From Deltaproteobacteria bacterium (GTDB taxonomy: Bacteria; Desulfobacterota; Dissulfuribacteria; Dissulfuribacterales; JALVPX01), in contig JALVPX010000171.1 of NCBI GenBank assembly GCA_027031565.1, positions 1-12,061 of the forward strand: DNA of 12,061 nucleotides. The letters are read 5' to 3'. The notes beneath the pieces were generated by a model. The model was not told the origin of the DNA. It saw only the letters and a list, made by a program, of their open reading frames with translations, and made no database searches. Shown piece after piece: positions 1 to 4,958 of the stretch (position 1 is the stretch's first letter; the number at the start of each line of letters is the position of its first letter). The translations under genes and the position numbers were made by a program.

Positions 1-147
1 GCAAAATACGAAAAGGCAGAGGAGGCCATCAGGGCCGTCCATTCCTATGATCTGCCCCAGATAATCGCCTTGCCCGTTACCAAGGCGTATGATCCATATA
101 TCGATTGGGTCGTTGATAATCTTGACATAAAAGCAGCAGATAAGTAA
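1..147 (+). CDS. cutA: CutA-like divalent-cation tolerance protein, C-terminal part (5' end outside window)
   Basis: The first 147 bases are open in frame 1 and end in TAA, giving the last 48 residues of a protein. The segment contains HSYDLPQIIALPV followed by YIDWVVDNL, which matches the conserved C-terminal end of CutA1 proteins (small trimeric proteins of about 100-110 residues, where a Y-[DE]-x-P-x-I-I-A-LP strand is followed by an aromatic-rich helix). CutA was linked genetically to copper tolerance in E. coli, but its molecular role is uncertain. The gene runs in the same direction as hisI, with only five bases between them, so the two are probably co-transcribed. The start codon and any promoter lie outside the window. 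The assignment rests on the tail only. Confidence 0.8.
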   Translation, partial: AKYEKAEEAIRAVHSYDLPQIIALPVTKAYDPYIDWVVDNLDIKAADK

Positions 148-152
148 ACATC

Positions 153-545
153 GTGCCCATGAAACAGGGAATTGAAATCGATTTTGGAAAAGGAAATGGG
201 TTGGTACCTGTTATTGCCCAGGATTACGCCACAGGAGACGTGTTGATGATGGCTTATATGAACAAGGAGGCCTGGGACAAGACCTTGGAGACGGGCAAGG
301 TCCACTATTGGAGCCGCTCAAGGAACACCCTGTGGCTCAAAGGGGAATCTTCTGGGCACGTTCAGCTGCTGAAAGAGGCCTATGTGGATTGTGACCAAGA
401 CACCATTTTGGTCAAGGTGGAACAGCTTGGAGGGGCAGCGTGTCACAAGGGCTACCGGAGCTGTTTTTTCCGAAGGGTGGTTGATGGAGGGCTTGAGGTG
501 ATTGAGAAACAGGTTTTTGACCCCGAGGAGATATACAAAAAGTGA
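153..545 (+). CDS. hisI: Phosphoribosyl-AMP cyclohydrolase (histidine biosynthesis)
   Basis: A 130-residue cytosolic enzyme that opens the purine ring of phosphoribosyl-AMP to give ProFAR, the third step of histidine synthesis. Diagnostic motifs are visible: HYWSRSRN near residues 51-58, the metal-binding D79-C-D-x-D83 segment, and cysteines C80, C97 and C104, which match the zinc-ligand pattern of the family. The length fits a stand-alone HisI with no fused HisE (pyrophosphohydrolase) domain, so that activity must be encoded elsewhere. The listed start is GTG at 153. An ATG two codons later (159) is equally possible, and neither has a strong Shine-Dalgarno sequence, which suggests translational coupling to the upstream cutA-like gene. 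Its stop overlaps the start of hisG. Confidence 0.95.
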   Translation: MPMKQGIEIDFGKGNGLVPVIAQDYATGDVLMMAYMNKEAWDKTLETGKVHYWSRSRNTLWLKGESSGHVQLLKEAYVDCDQDTILVKVEQLGGAACHKGYRSCFFRRVVDGGLEVIEKQVFDPEEIYKK

Positions 546-1417
546 AACAGCAATTAAAGCTTGGGATACCAAAGGGAAGCCTAGAAAAGGCTACCATAGA
601 ACTGTTTGAGCGGGCCGGATGGAAAATAGACGTGCATCATCGCAGTTATTTTCCAGACATTGACGACCCAGACATTCAATGCAATATCTGCCGTGCCCAA
701 GAGATGTCGCGCTATGTGGAGAGCGGCACCCTTGATGTGGGCATTACCGGCATGGATTGGATATCTGAGAACGATTCAGATGTTGTAGAAGTGGCTGATC
801 TCATATACTCCAAGGTCAGCAAGAGGCCTGCCCGCTGGGTTCTGGCAGTGCCTGCAGATTCTCCCTACAAAAGGGTTGAGGATTTGCAAGGCAAAAAGAT
901 TGCCACCGAGCTGGTCAACTTCTCCAAGCGCTATTTCAAAGAGCGGGGTATTGACGTCCAGATCATGTTTTCCTGGGGCGCCACAGAGGCAAAGGTGGTA
1001 TCCGGCCTTGCCGATGCCATTGTGGAGGTTACGGAAACCGGCAGCACAATCCGCGCCCACGGCCTGGTGATCATCGAAGAGTTGATGCAGTCCAATCCGA
1101 AGCTGATCGCTAACAAAGAGGCTTGGAACGACGACTGGAAACGCGCCAAGATCGAGCAGGTGGCCATGCTGCTCAAGGGTGCGCTCAGGGCAGACAGACT
1201 GGTTTGCCTAAAGATGAACTGTCCGGAGGAGGCTCTGCAATCCATTGTAAAACTGCTTCCGAGCCTGCATGCCCCCACGGTTTCTCCGTTGTTTAACCAG
1301 AACTGGTTTTCTGTGGAAACCGTTATCGATGAAAGGGAGGTTCGGGAACTCGTTCCAAAGCTGAAGGCTGAAGGTGCCCAGGGTATTATTGAATTTTCGC
1401 TTAACAAGGTCCTTTAA
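542..1417 (+). CDS. hisG: ATP phosphoribosyltransferase, long form
   Basis: Catalyses the first, committed step of histidine synthesis, joining ATP and PRPP. At 291 residues it is the long form: catalytic periplasmic-binding-like domains over about residues 1-215 and a C-terminal ACT-like regulatory domain over about 216-291 that binds histidine for feedback inhibition. Long-form enzymes do not need HisZ. Visible motifs include LGIPKGSLEKAT at the N-terminus, a GITGMDW segment near 67-73, and the PRPP-binding loop GLADAIVEVTETGST near 155-169. The GTG start at 542 overlaps the hisI stop in a GTGA arrangement, with a GAGGAG ribosome site inside the end of hisI about eleven bases upstream. This is a coupled hisI-hisG pair. 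No oddities were seen. Confidence 0.96.
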   Translation: MKQQLKLGIPKGSLEKATIELFERAGWKIDVHHRSYFPDIDDPDIQCNICRAQEMSRYVESGTLDVGITGMDWISENDSDVVEVADLIYSKVSKRPARWVLAVPADSPYKRVEDLQGKKIATELVNFSKRYFKERGIDVQIMFSWGATEAKVVSGLADAIVEVTETGSTIRAHGLVIIEELMQSNPKLIANKEAWNDDWKRAKIEQVAMLLKGALRADRLVCLKMNCPEEALQSIVKLLPSLHAPTVSPLFNQNWFSVETVIDEREVRELVPKLKAEGAQGIIEFSLNKVL

Positions 1418-1441
1418 GACGCGCTTCCCAGCCTTGTCACA

Positions 1442-2062
1442 ATGTGCAAGCCCTTCAAAATAAAACAGGTGGAGTTCGTTATAAGCGCCTTCAAGCCTGC
1501 GGATTTCCCCGACACCCAGTTGCCGGAAGCGGCCTTTGCCGGAAGATCCAATGCCGGCAAGTCCTCTGTATTAAATAGGATTCTCGGGCGAAAGCGGCTG
1601 GCCAAGGTGAGCTCCAGGCCGGGATATACCCAGTCCATAAATTTTTTTTTGATAAACCGGAGATACCATTTTGTGGATTTGCCAGGATATGGCTATGCAA
1701 AGGCCCCCAAAAAGATCCAGCAAAAGTGGAAAACCTTGATAGAGAGCTACCTGGAAAACCGTGAGCAGCTCAAGGCTGTTGTGATAATTGTGGATATAAG
1801 GCGGGGCCCGCAGGCAATGGACCTCATGCTGGTTGATTATCTAAAGGCCCTGGGCATTCCCCCCATTGTTGTGCTCAACAAGGCAGACAAGCTTTCAAAG
1901 ACCTTGCGCAACAAGGCCCTTGCCTCTGCTGTGGAACTCTTGCCGCAACAGATTCAGGAACCGATCATCATGTCTGCAAAAACAGGGGAAGGTTCAGAAG
2001 AACTGCTGGAAAGAATATTCAATTCTTTGAATCAGGATCAGAAGGCCGTTTCTTCTTCCTGA
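1442..2062 (+). CDS. engB: Ribosome-biogenesis GTPase EngB/YsxC
   Basis: A 206-residue TrmE-Era-EngA-EngB-Septin class GTPase that helps assemble the large ribosomal subunit. All G motifs are present: G1 GRSNAGKS at 34-41, G2 around GYTQ near 61-64, G3 DLPG at 79-82, G4 NKAD at 146-149 and G5 SAK at 178-180. The length is normal for the family. The ATG start has no clear Shine-Dalgarno sequence, but it gives the usual stretch before G1 (…VEFVISAFKPADFP…). The coding sequence contains a run of nine T at about 1642-1650. The frame is intact there, but this is a slippage-prone or sequencing-error-prone spot. It follows hisG by 24 bases in the same direction. Its 3' end overlaps a candidate selenoprotein ORF on the other strand by 44 bases. 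Confidence 0.96.
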   Translation: MCKPFKIKQVEFVISAFKPADFPDTQLPEAAFAGRSNAGKSSVLNRILGRKRLAKVSSRPGYTQSINFFLINRRYHFVDLPGYGYAKAPKKIQQKWKTLIESYLENREQLKAVVIIVDIRRGPQAMDLMLVDYLKALGIPPIVVLNKADKLSKTLRNKALASAVELLPQQIQEPIIMSAKTGEGSEELLERIFNSLNQDQKAVSSS

Positions 2063-2198
2063 CTCTGGTGTCTTGAGACCGTGACCCGATCTCACAGCTT
2101 TGTGGCGCTCATGTAGGCAAGCCGAGTTTGGGCAACAGCCACCTGTTTATTACAAACCACAAAACAATGATTCCCAAAAATAGGAGTATATTTTCCAT
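2019..2198 (-). CDS. Candidate small membrane selenoprotein (in-frame UGA at codon 30)
   Basis: Reading the minus strand from ATG at 2198 gives 29 residues: MENILLFLGIIVLWFVINRW and then LLPKLGLPT. This is one transmembrane helix and a short positively charged exit. Codon 30 is TGA (2111-2109). Read as selenocysteine, the frame continues U-APQSC and then a basic tail to a TGA ending at 2019, 59 residues in all, with U30 and C35 spaced U-x4-C. An 8-bp hairpin with a GGUCA loop lies 22 bases past the UGA, matching the bacterial SECIS pattern. An in-frame TAG lies just before the ATG, so no longer start exists. A weak AAGGTG ribosome site sits about 12 bases upstream. From memory, short one-helix proteins ending in a P-T-(C/U)-x3-S-C pattern occur in deltaproteobacteria, but I could not check this. 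It follows merR paralogue 1 on the same strand. The alternative is a plain 29-residue membrane peptide ending at the UGA. The basic tail overlaps engB in antisense. Confidence 0.5.
2074..2094 (-). promoter_or_regulatory. SECIS-like hairpin downstream of the UGA codon
   Basis: In the minus-strand RNA, bases 2094-2087 (UGAGAUCG) pair with 2081-2074 (CGGUCUCA) through eight pairs, one of them U-G, leaving the five-base loop GGUCA. Bacterial SECIS elements are stem-loops inside the coding sequence whose apical loop opens with G, often GGU as in E. coli fdhF. They usually place that loop about 16-37 bases after the UGA, and here the gap is 22. The hairpin could instead be read on the plus strand as a weak structure after engB, but no T-run follows it there. 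Confidence 0.45.
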
Positions 2199-2206
2199 CT
2201 GAAATA

Positions 2207-2266
2207 GCTACACCTTTTTCTAATTATCTGTTGCCTCGAAGTGTAACAGAGGCCTTTGAGTGTAGC
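2207..2266 (-). promoter_or_regulatory. Leader inverted repeat overlapping the ribosome site of the small UGA ORF
   Basis: In the merR1-to-UGA-ORF gap, GCTACAC (minus strand, 2266-2260) and GTGTAGC (2213-2207) are perfect 7-base complements. The second arm overlaps the AAGGTGTAGC segment that must serve as the ribosome site. Pairing would partly hide it. A second TTACAC copy between the arms (about 2240-2245) could compete for the same arm. This is sequence observation plus inference. Confidence 0.25.
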
Positions 2267-2281
2267 AATATAATAAATTTT

Positions 2282-2710
2282 TCAATCCAGTGGCCCGTCA
2301 TAGGTGCCGTGGGGTCCGATTCCTGAACATTTATAGGCAGTGCAGGTTTTCCGTTTTTCCAGCGGGCAATTGATGATGTTCCAGCATGGGGTAAGCTGCA
2401 ACAGCTTCTTGATGCCGGCTATGCTTATTCCATGGTCATGGATCATCGAGCGCAGGCAGGTTATCCACTGAAGGTCGTTCAGGGAATAGTAACGCCGCTG
2501 CCCCTTTCTCAAGGGATTTATGAGCCTTTCCTTTTCATAGATTCTGAGGGTGCGCGGATGTACTTCAAGCATGTTCGCAGCAGTCCCAATAGAAAAAATG
2601 GGTTCATCCTGGTCAACGCCATTTACTGCCTGCCAGATTTTTTCCCCAGGCCCTTTATGGTTAATAAACCCTGGTTCGTTATTTGTGTTTCCGCTTTTGG
2701 CAATAAACAT
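2282..2710 (-). CDS. MerR-family regulator with C-terminal Cys tail, paralogue 1
   Basis: A 142-residue protein with a MerR-type winged helix-turn-helix over about residues 37-106, including FSIGTAANMLEVHPRTLRIYEKE and a wing with RRYYSLNDLQW. MerR proteins bind as dimers to promoters with long spacers. Beyond the HTH the usual long coiled-coil and effector domain is missing. Instead there is a short tail with CW-x4-C (C109, C115), then C123-TAY-x-C128, resembling the CW…C…C-AY pattern of deltaproteobacterial two-CW sequences, a probable metal or redox site. The start at 2710 has a GGTGAT-type ribosome site, and about 35 residues of low-complexity N-terminus precede the HTH. It lies 103 bases after nrfD paralogue 1 with a hairpin in the gap. 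It is clearly related to the regulator at 10321-10737. It may control its own cassette, but no target site is proven. Confidence 0.88.
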   Translation of the reverse strand: MFIAKSGNTNNEPGFINHKGPGEKIWQAVNGVDQDEPIFSIGTAANMLEVHPRTLRIYEKERLINPLRKGQRRYYSLNDLQWITCLRSMIHDHGISIAGIKKLLQLTPCWNIINCPLEKRKTCTAYKCSGIGPHGTYDGPLD

Positions 2711-2772
2711 GTCATCACCCTTTTTTCTGCTTGAGGTTTGATCGGTAATGGCTCTGTCTCCCTTTCCAGGTC

Positions 2773-2798
2773 GAGGGGGCGAAGCAAGCCGCCCCCTC
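2773..2798. other. GC-rich hairpin between nrfD paralogue 1 and merR paralogue 1
   Basis: GAGGGGGCG (2773-2781) and CGCCCCCTC (2790-2798) form a perfect 9-bp stem with an 8-base loop. Neither strand has a T-run after it, so it is not a classic terminator. In the minus-strand transcript it could protect the nrfD message from 3' decay or lower expression of the downstream merR. Confidence 0.55.
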
Positions 2799-2813
2799 TA
2801 ACCAAAATTGAAA

Positions 2814-3995
2814 TTAATGACTTTCCGGCCTGAAAACCTTGCCAAAGTATTTTTCGCCAAGCAGGAAGAGGAGAAGGGCAACGCCTGTTCCGCCTGCTGC
2901 TAGGAGCATTTCTGCAATAGATGGAGTGTAGCCCAGGAAGCTCGGCAGGTTGTCCCATCCGTAATAGACAGGCACCTGCTGACCTGCCACAACCAGGTCG
3001 TATCTCTGGATGAAACCGCCGACCAGAGTCATGAGGCTTGCTGCAGACATGGCTGCCAGGCTCTTCATCTGGGTGCCTACAAGGATCAACAGAGGCAGGG
3101 CCAGCCCGATAACGATTTCAAATACCCAGAAATTGAAGCTCATGGGCCCTGTCAAAAGATTCATGGCTGCCAGGCGTCCAAGTTCTGAACCGCCTACAAA
3201 GAAGGATATAAACCGCCAGGCTGTGGCCACACCAAGCAGGAACAGCGTAAGGGCCAGGACCTTGCCGGCAGATTGAAGACCGGTGAATGTGGCTTCGTCA
3301 GGCTTGGTTCCCCTCATCTTGTGCGCTATATGAGTAAAAAGAATTATTGCCGCGGCACCGCTGGCAAAGGCACAGCACAGGAAGAATACAGGAAGCTGTG
3401 CACCATACCAGAATGGACGGGCAGACAGCGTGGCAAATACTGCCCCCAGGTTTGTGTTGGCGCCAACCTCAGCAAGCGCTCCGAGCGCGCCAAGTGCAAG
3501 GGCAATCTTGTAGCTCCTGGTGAGAATCGCCAGGAACTCTACCAGCATACAGCCGACAGCCAAGCCGTACAACGTACCCATCCACCAGATATTGGATGTG
3601 AAGTTCGGCGAAATGACATTGTATATCAACATTCGCCACGGGCTTTCCAGCTCAAGGCCGATCACTGAAAAGGCCGCCATGATGGTGGCGATTGAAAGGA
3701 AAACGGCCCGGTTTCCCAGGGCGGCAATGGGAGTTCCTCCAAAGGCATGGCCTATGAATGCAAGCAGGCACAGGCCCGTGGACGTTATGGCAAAAAAGGC
3801 ATAGGTTGAAATCAGTAACCCCCAAGGCACTTCCCTAGTAGTAGCGAACACATGGTGATGCCCCGCTACCATTGCATATAGCCCTGCTCCCAGACCGATC
3901 GCCGTTACAAGACCCACTAACAAAGTGGCCGCGTTAACCGCAGGCTTTTTTGCAACGGCCTGATCCAAATAAGTATCCAGACTTACCTGTGCCAT
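2814..3995 (-). CDS. NrfD/PsrC-family quinol-interacting integral membrane protein, paralogue 1
   Basis: A 393-residue, very hydrophobic protein with roughly ten predicted membrane helices. It belongs to the NrfD/PsrC/HybB/DsrP group that exchanges electrons between menaquinol and partner Fe-S proteins. Family-like segments include HHHVFATTREVPWGLLISTY near residues 46-65 (helix boundary with PWGL) and NVISPNFTSNIWWMG near 125-139. The ATG at 3995 has an excellent AAGGAGG ribosome site eight bases upstream. A small membrane protein gene precedes it by 68 bases and a merR follows it. Unlike paralogue 2, no Fe-S protein or cytochrome gene is adjacent on this strand, so it may share those partners or work with components elsewhere. 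It is strongly similar to the product of 9127-10320 across the first six helices, indicating gene duplication. The exact physiological partner cannot be read from sequence. Confidence 0.9.
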   Translation of the reverse strand: MAQVSLDTYLDQAVAKKPAVNAATLLVGLVTAIGLGAGLYAMVAGHHHVFATTREVPWGLLISTYAFFAITSTGLCLLAFIGHAFGGTPIAALGNRAVFLSIATIMAAFSVIGLELESPWRMLIYNVISPNFTSNIWWMGTLYGLAVGCMLVEFLAILTRSYKIALALGALGALAEVGANTNLGAVFATLSARPFWYGAQLPVFFLCCAFASGAAAIILFTHIAHKMRGTKPDEATFTGLQSAGKVLALTLFLLGVATAWRFISFFVGGSELGRLAAMNLLTGPMSFNFWVFEIVIGLALPLLILVGTQMKSLAAMSAASLMTLVGGFIQRYDLVVAGQQVPVYYGWDNLPSFLGYTPSIAEMLLAAGGTGVALLLFLLGEKYFGKVFRPESH

Positions 3996-4024
3996 GATCT
4001 AAACCTCCTTCATATATCGTTGTT

Positions 4025-4034
4025 AATTGTCAAA
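4025..4034 (-). promoter_or_regulatory. TTGACAATTA element upstream of nrfD paralogue 1
   Basis: The minus-strand sequence TTGACAATTAACAA begins at 4033, 38 bases before the nrfD start. The same TTGACAATTA-CAA string forms the -35 region at 8746 in front of the second cassette. No -10 box lies 16-18 bases away here, so it is better seen as a possible shared protein-binding element than as a promoter. Confidence 0.25.
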
Positions 4035-4063
4035 AATGTTTGAGTTATTGCCCTATCTCCTGC

Positions 4064-4276
4064 CTAAGACAGTCCAGGATCTTCCTTGGGTGCCAGCGAG
4101 AATATCGCGGGTACAACTGCCATGGCTGAAAATGGCCCTAGTGCCAGAAAAAGCAGGAAGTTGAGGCACAGCCAGCCAATTTCGTTCCATTTCAGGCCCT
4201 CTTCCCTGGCCTTGCCATTTTGCAGGCATTGGTTCTTTACCTTTCTTGTTCTGATTGCTGTTGTAAGGGTGCTCAT
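4064..4276 (-). CDS. Small single-helix membrane protein preceding nrfD paralogue 1
   Basis: A 70-residue protein I cannot assign to a named family. Residues 1-33 are polar and basic. Residues 34-60 (GWLCLNFLLFLALGPFSAMA and onward) form one transmembrane helix, and a short acidic tail APKEDPGLS follows. The start is well supported: GGAGG lies six bases before the ATG at 4276. The basic N-terminus suggests that it faces the cytoplasm. Its position directly before nrfD parallels the 39-residue membrane protein at 8950-9069 before the second nrfD, although the two sequences are not obviously alike. Small helices next to NrfD-type proteins can be accessory subunits of quinone-interacting complexes. 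That role is inferred from context only. Confidence 0.7.
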   Translation of the reverse strand: MSTLTTAIRTRKVKNQCLQNGKAREEGLKWNEIGWLCLNFLLFLALGPFSAMAVVPAIFSLAPKEDPGLS

Positions 4277-4956
4277 CTTGCGCCTCCTTTCTTTGGAAGC
4301 CCTAGCCGGGGCCGGCCTTTTTCGTCATATCTGAAACCTGGACCGCCATTCCGGGTTTCTTGCTCAAGGCCAGCCGCGACCTTTTTGTAGAGGGCTGGGC
4401 GATGGTTGTGCGATCATCAGTGCCCTGTGTTTGCCTATAAGAATGGCAAGCGGTGTACCAGAGAGAAAAATTTGTTGCACAGAAAGCCTTCAAGGGGTAT
4501 TTTTTCTAACAAAATCAGGCTGTAATAAAATTATAAATTTTTATATGCACTTGATTTTAACGAAATTCGTTTCATTAAATTTAACAATTATGGGCGCAAA
4601 ATAAGCCCTAACGGAATTTTTTAGGGCGCAAAATCTGCCTCAACCGTTTCAGGTTTCAACAAGAAAATCCAAAATTGTCATACCCCCTAATAGGCTTCCC
4701 TGAAGAACGGATGGTTCTCGTTTTTGCTTGAAATCATGTACAATAGCTAACCGACTGTTTTTATTGTATATATCCAGCATGCAAAGGGAGTCATGGGCAA
4801 GGTGCTGGAAAGTTTAGACGCCGCTTGCGCTTGGTCGTTTGCAGAAATTTAATCAAGCGGCACTGGGAGAAAAATAGAATGGGAGCAGTGAATTTGATTT
4901 GGGCGTAAAATGCGCCCTTTAAAAATTGGAAATTTGCATTTCCGATAATTGGAAAT
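4277..4956. other. 680-bp AT-rich intergenic region with repeated short motifs
   Basis: No convincing gene was found here. A TTG-started frame at 4493-4302 (minus) has no membrane or domain signal and looks spurious. The region holds GGGCGCAAAAT at 4592-4602 and 4624-4634, the variant GGGCGTAAAAT at 4901-4911, an AACGAA-A-TTCGTT palindrome at 4559-4571, an AATTGTCA copy at 4673-4680, a GCCGCTTG/CAAGCGGC inverted repeat (4820-4827 and 4854-4861), and AATTGGAAATTT repeats near 4924-4958. It separates the sigma-54 activator gene from the small membrane protein-nrfD-merR cassette and probably contains that cassette's promoter. A possible -10 TATAAT on the minus strand at 4535-4530 has no good -35 partner. 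Confidence 0.6.
4592..4634 (+). repeat. Direct repeats GGGCGCAAAAT with internal hairpin
   Basis: GGGCGCAAAAT occurs at 4592-4602 and again at 4624-4634, 32 bases apart, or about three helical turns. Between them GCCCTAA (4605-4611) and TTAGGGC (4621-4627) form a 7-bp inverted repeat. A near copy, GGGCGTAAAAT, is at 4901-4911, where it starts its own inverted repeat with GCGCCC. An inverted GGCGCAAAAT copy is at 4991-5000 inside the activator gene. The spacing suggests same-face protein binding. Confidence 0.5.
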
Positions 4957-4958
4957 TT
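4924..4958 (+). repeat. AATTGGAAATTT direct repeat pair
   Basis: AATTGGAAATTT occurs at 4924-4935 and 4947-4958. Between them ATTTCC at 4938-4943 forms an inverted repeat with GGAAAT at 4928-4933. The second copy touches the stop codon of the activator gene. Low-complexity AT sequence makes chance occurrence possible. Confidence 0.35.

Noticed and set aside
1642..1650. T9 run in engB as a possible frameshift
   Set aside because: The frame is intact on both sides and all GTPase motifs are in one frame.
2074..2094. Hairpin read as an engB terminator on the plus strand
   Set aside because: Only three T follow in CAGCTTTG, and the stem is not GC-rich at its base. Kept as an alternative explanation but not called.
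3273..3668. Plus-strand frame of 131 codons opposite nrfD paralogue 1
   Set aside because: It is an antisense shadow of the hydrophobic nrfD coding sequence with no ribosome site or family pattern.
4360..4376. GG-N10-GC sigma-54-like signature on the minus strand upstream of the 70-residue membrane protein
   Set aside because: Only the GGC and GCA cores match, and the rest differs from TGGCAC-N5-TTGCA. Too weak to call a promoter.
4413..4429. GTGCC/TGC elements on the minus strand resembling -24/-12 boxes
   Set aside because: The spacing is 11 instead of the strict 10 bases between the GG and GC cores.
4302..4493. 63-codon minus-strand frame upstream of the small membrane protein
   Set aside because: TTG start, no ribosome site, and no membrane or domain pattern. 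Likely chance.
4793..4852. 19-codon plus-strand ORF starting ATGGGCAAGGTG
   Set aside because: Very short, poorly spaced ribosome site, no recognisable feature.
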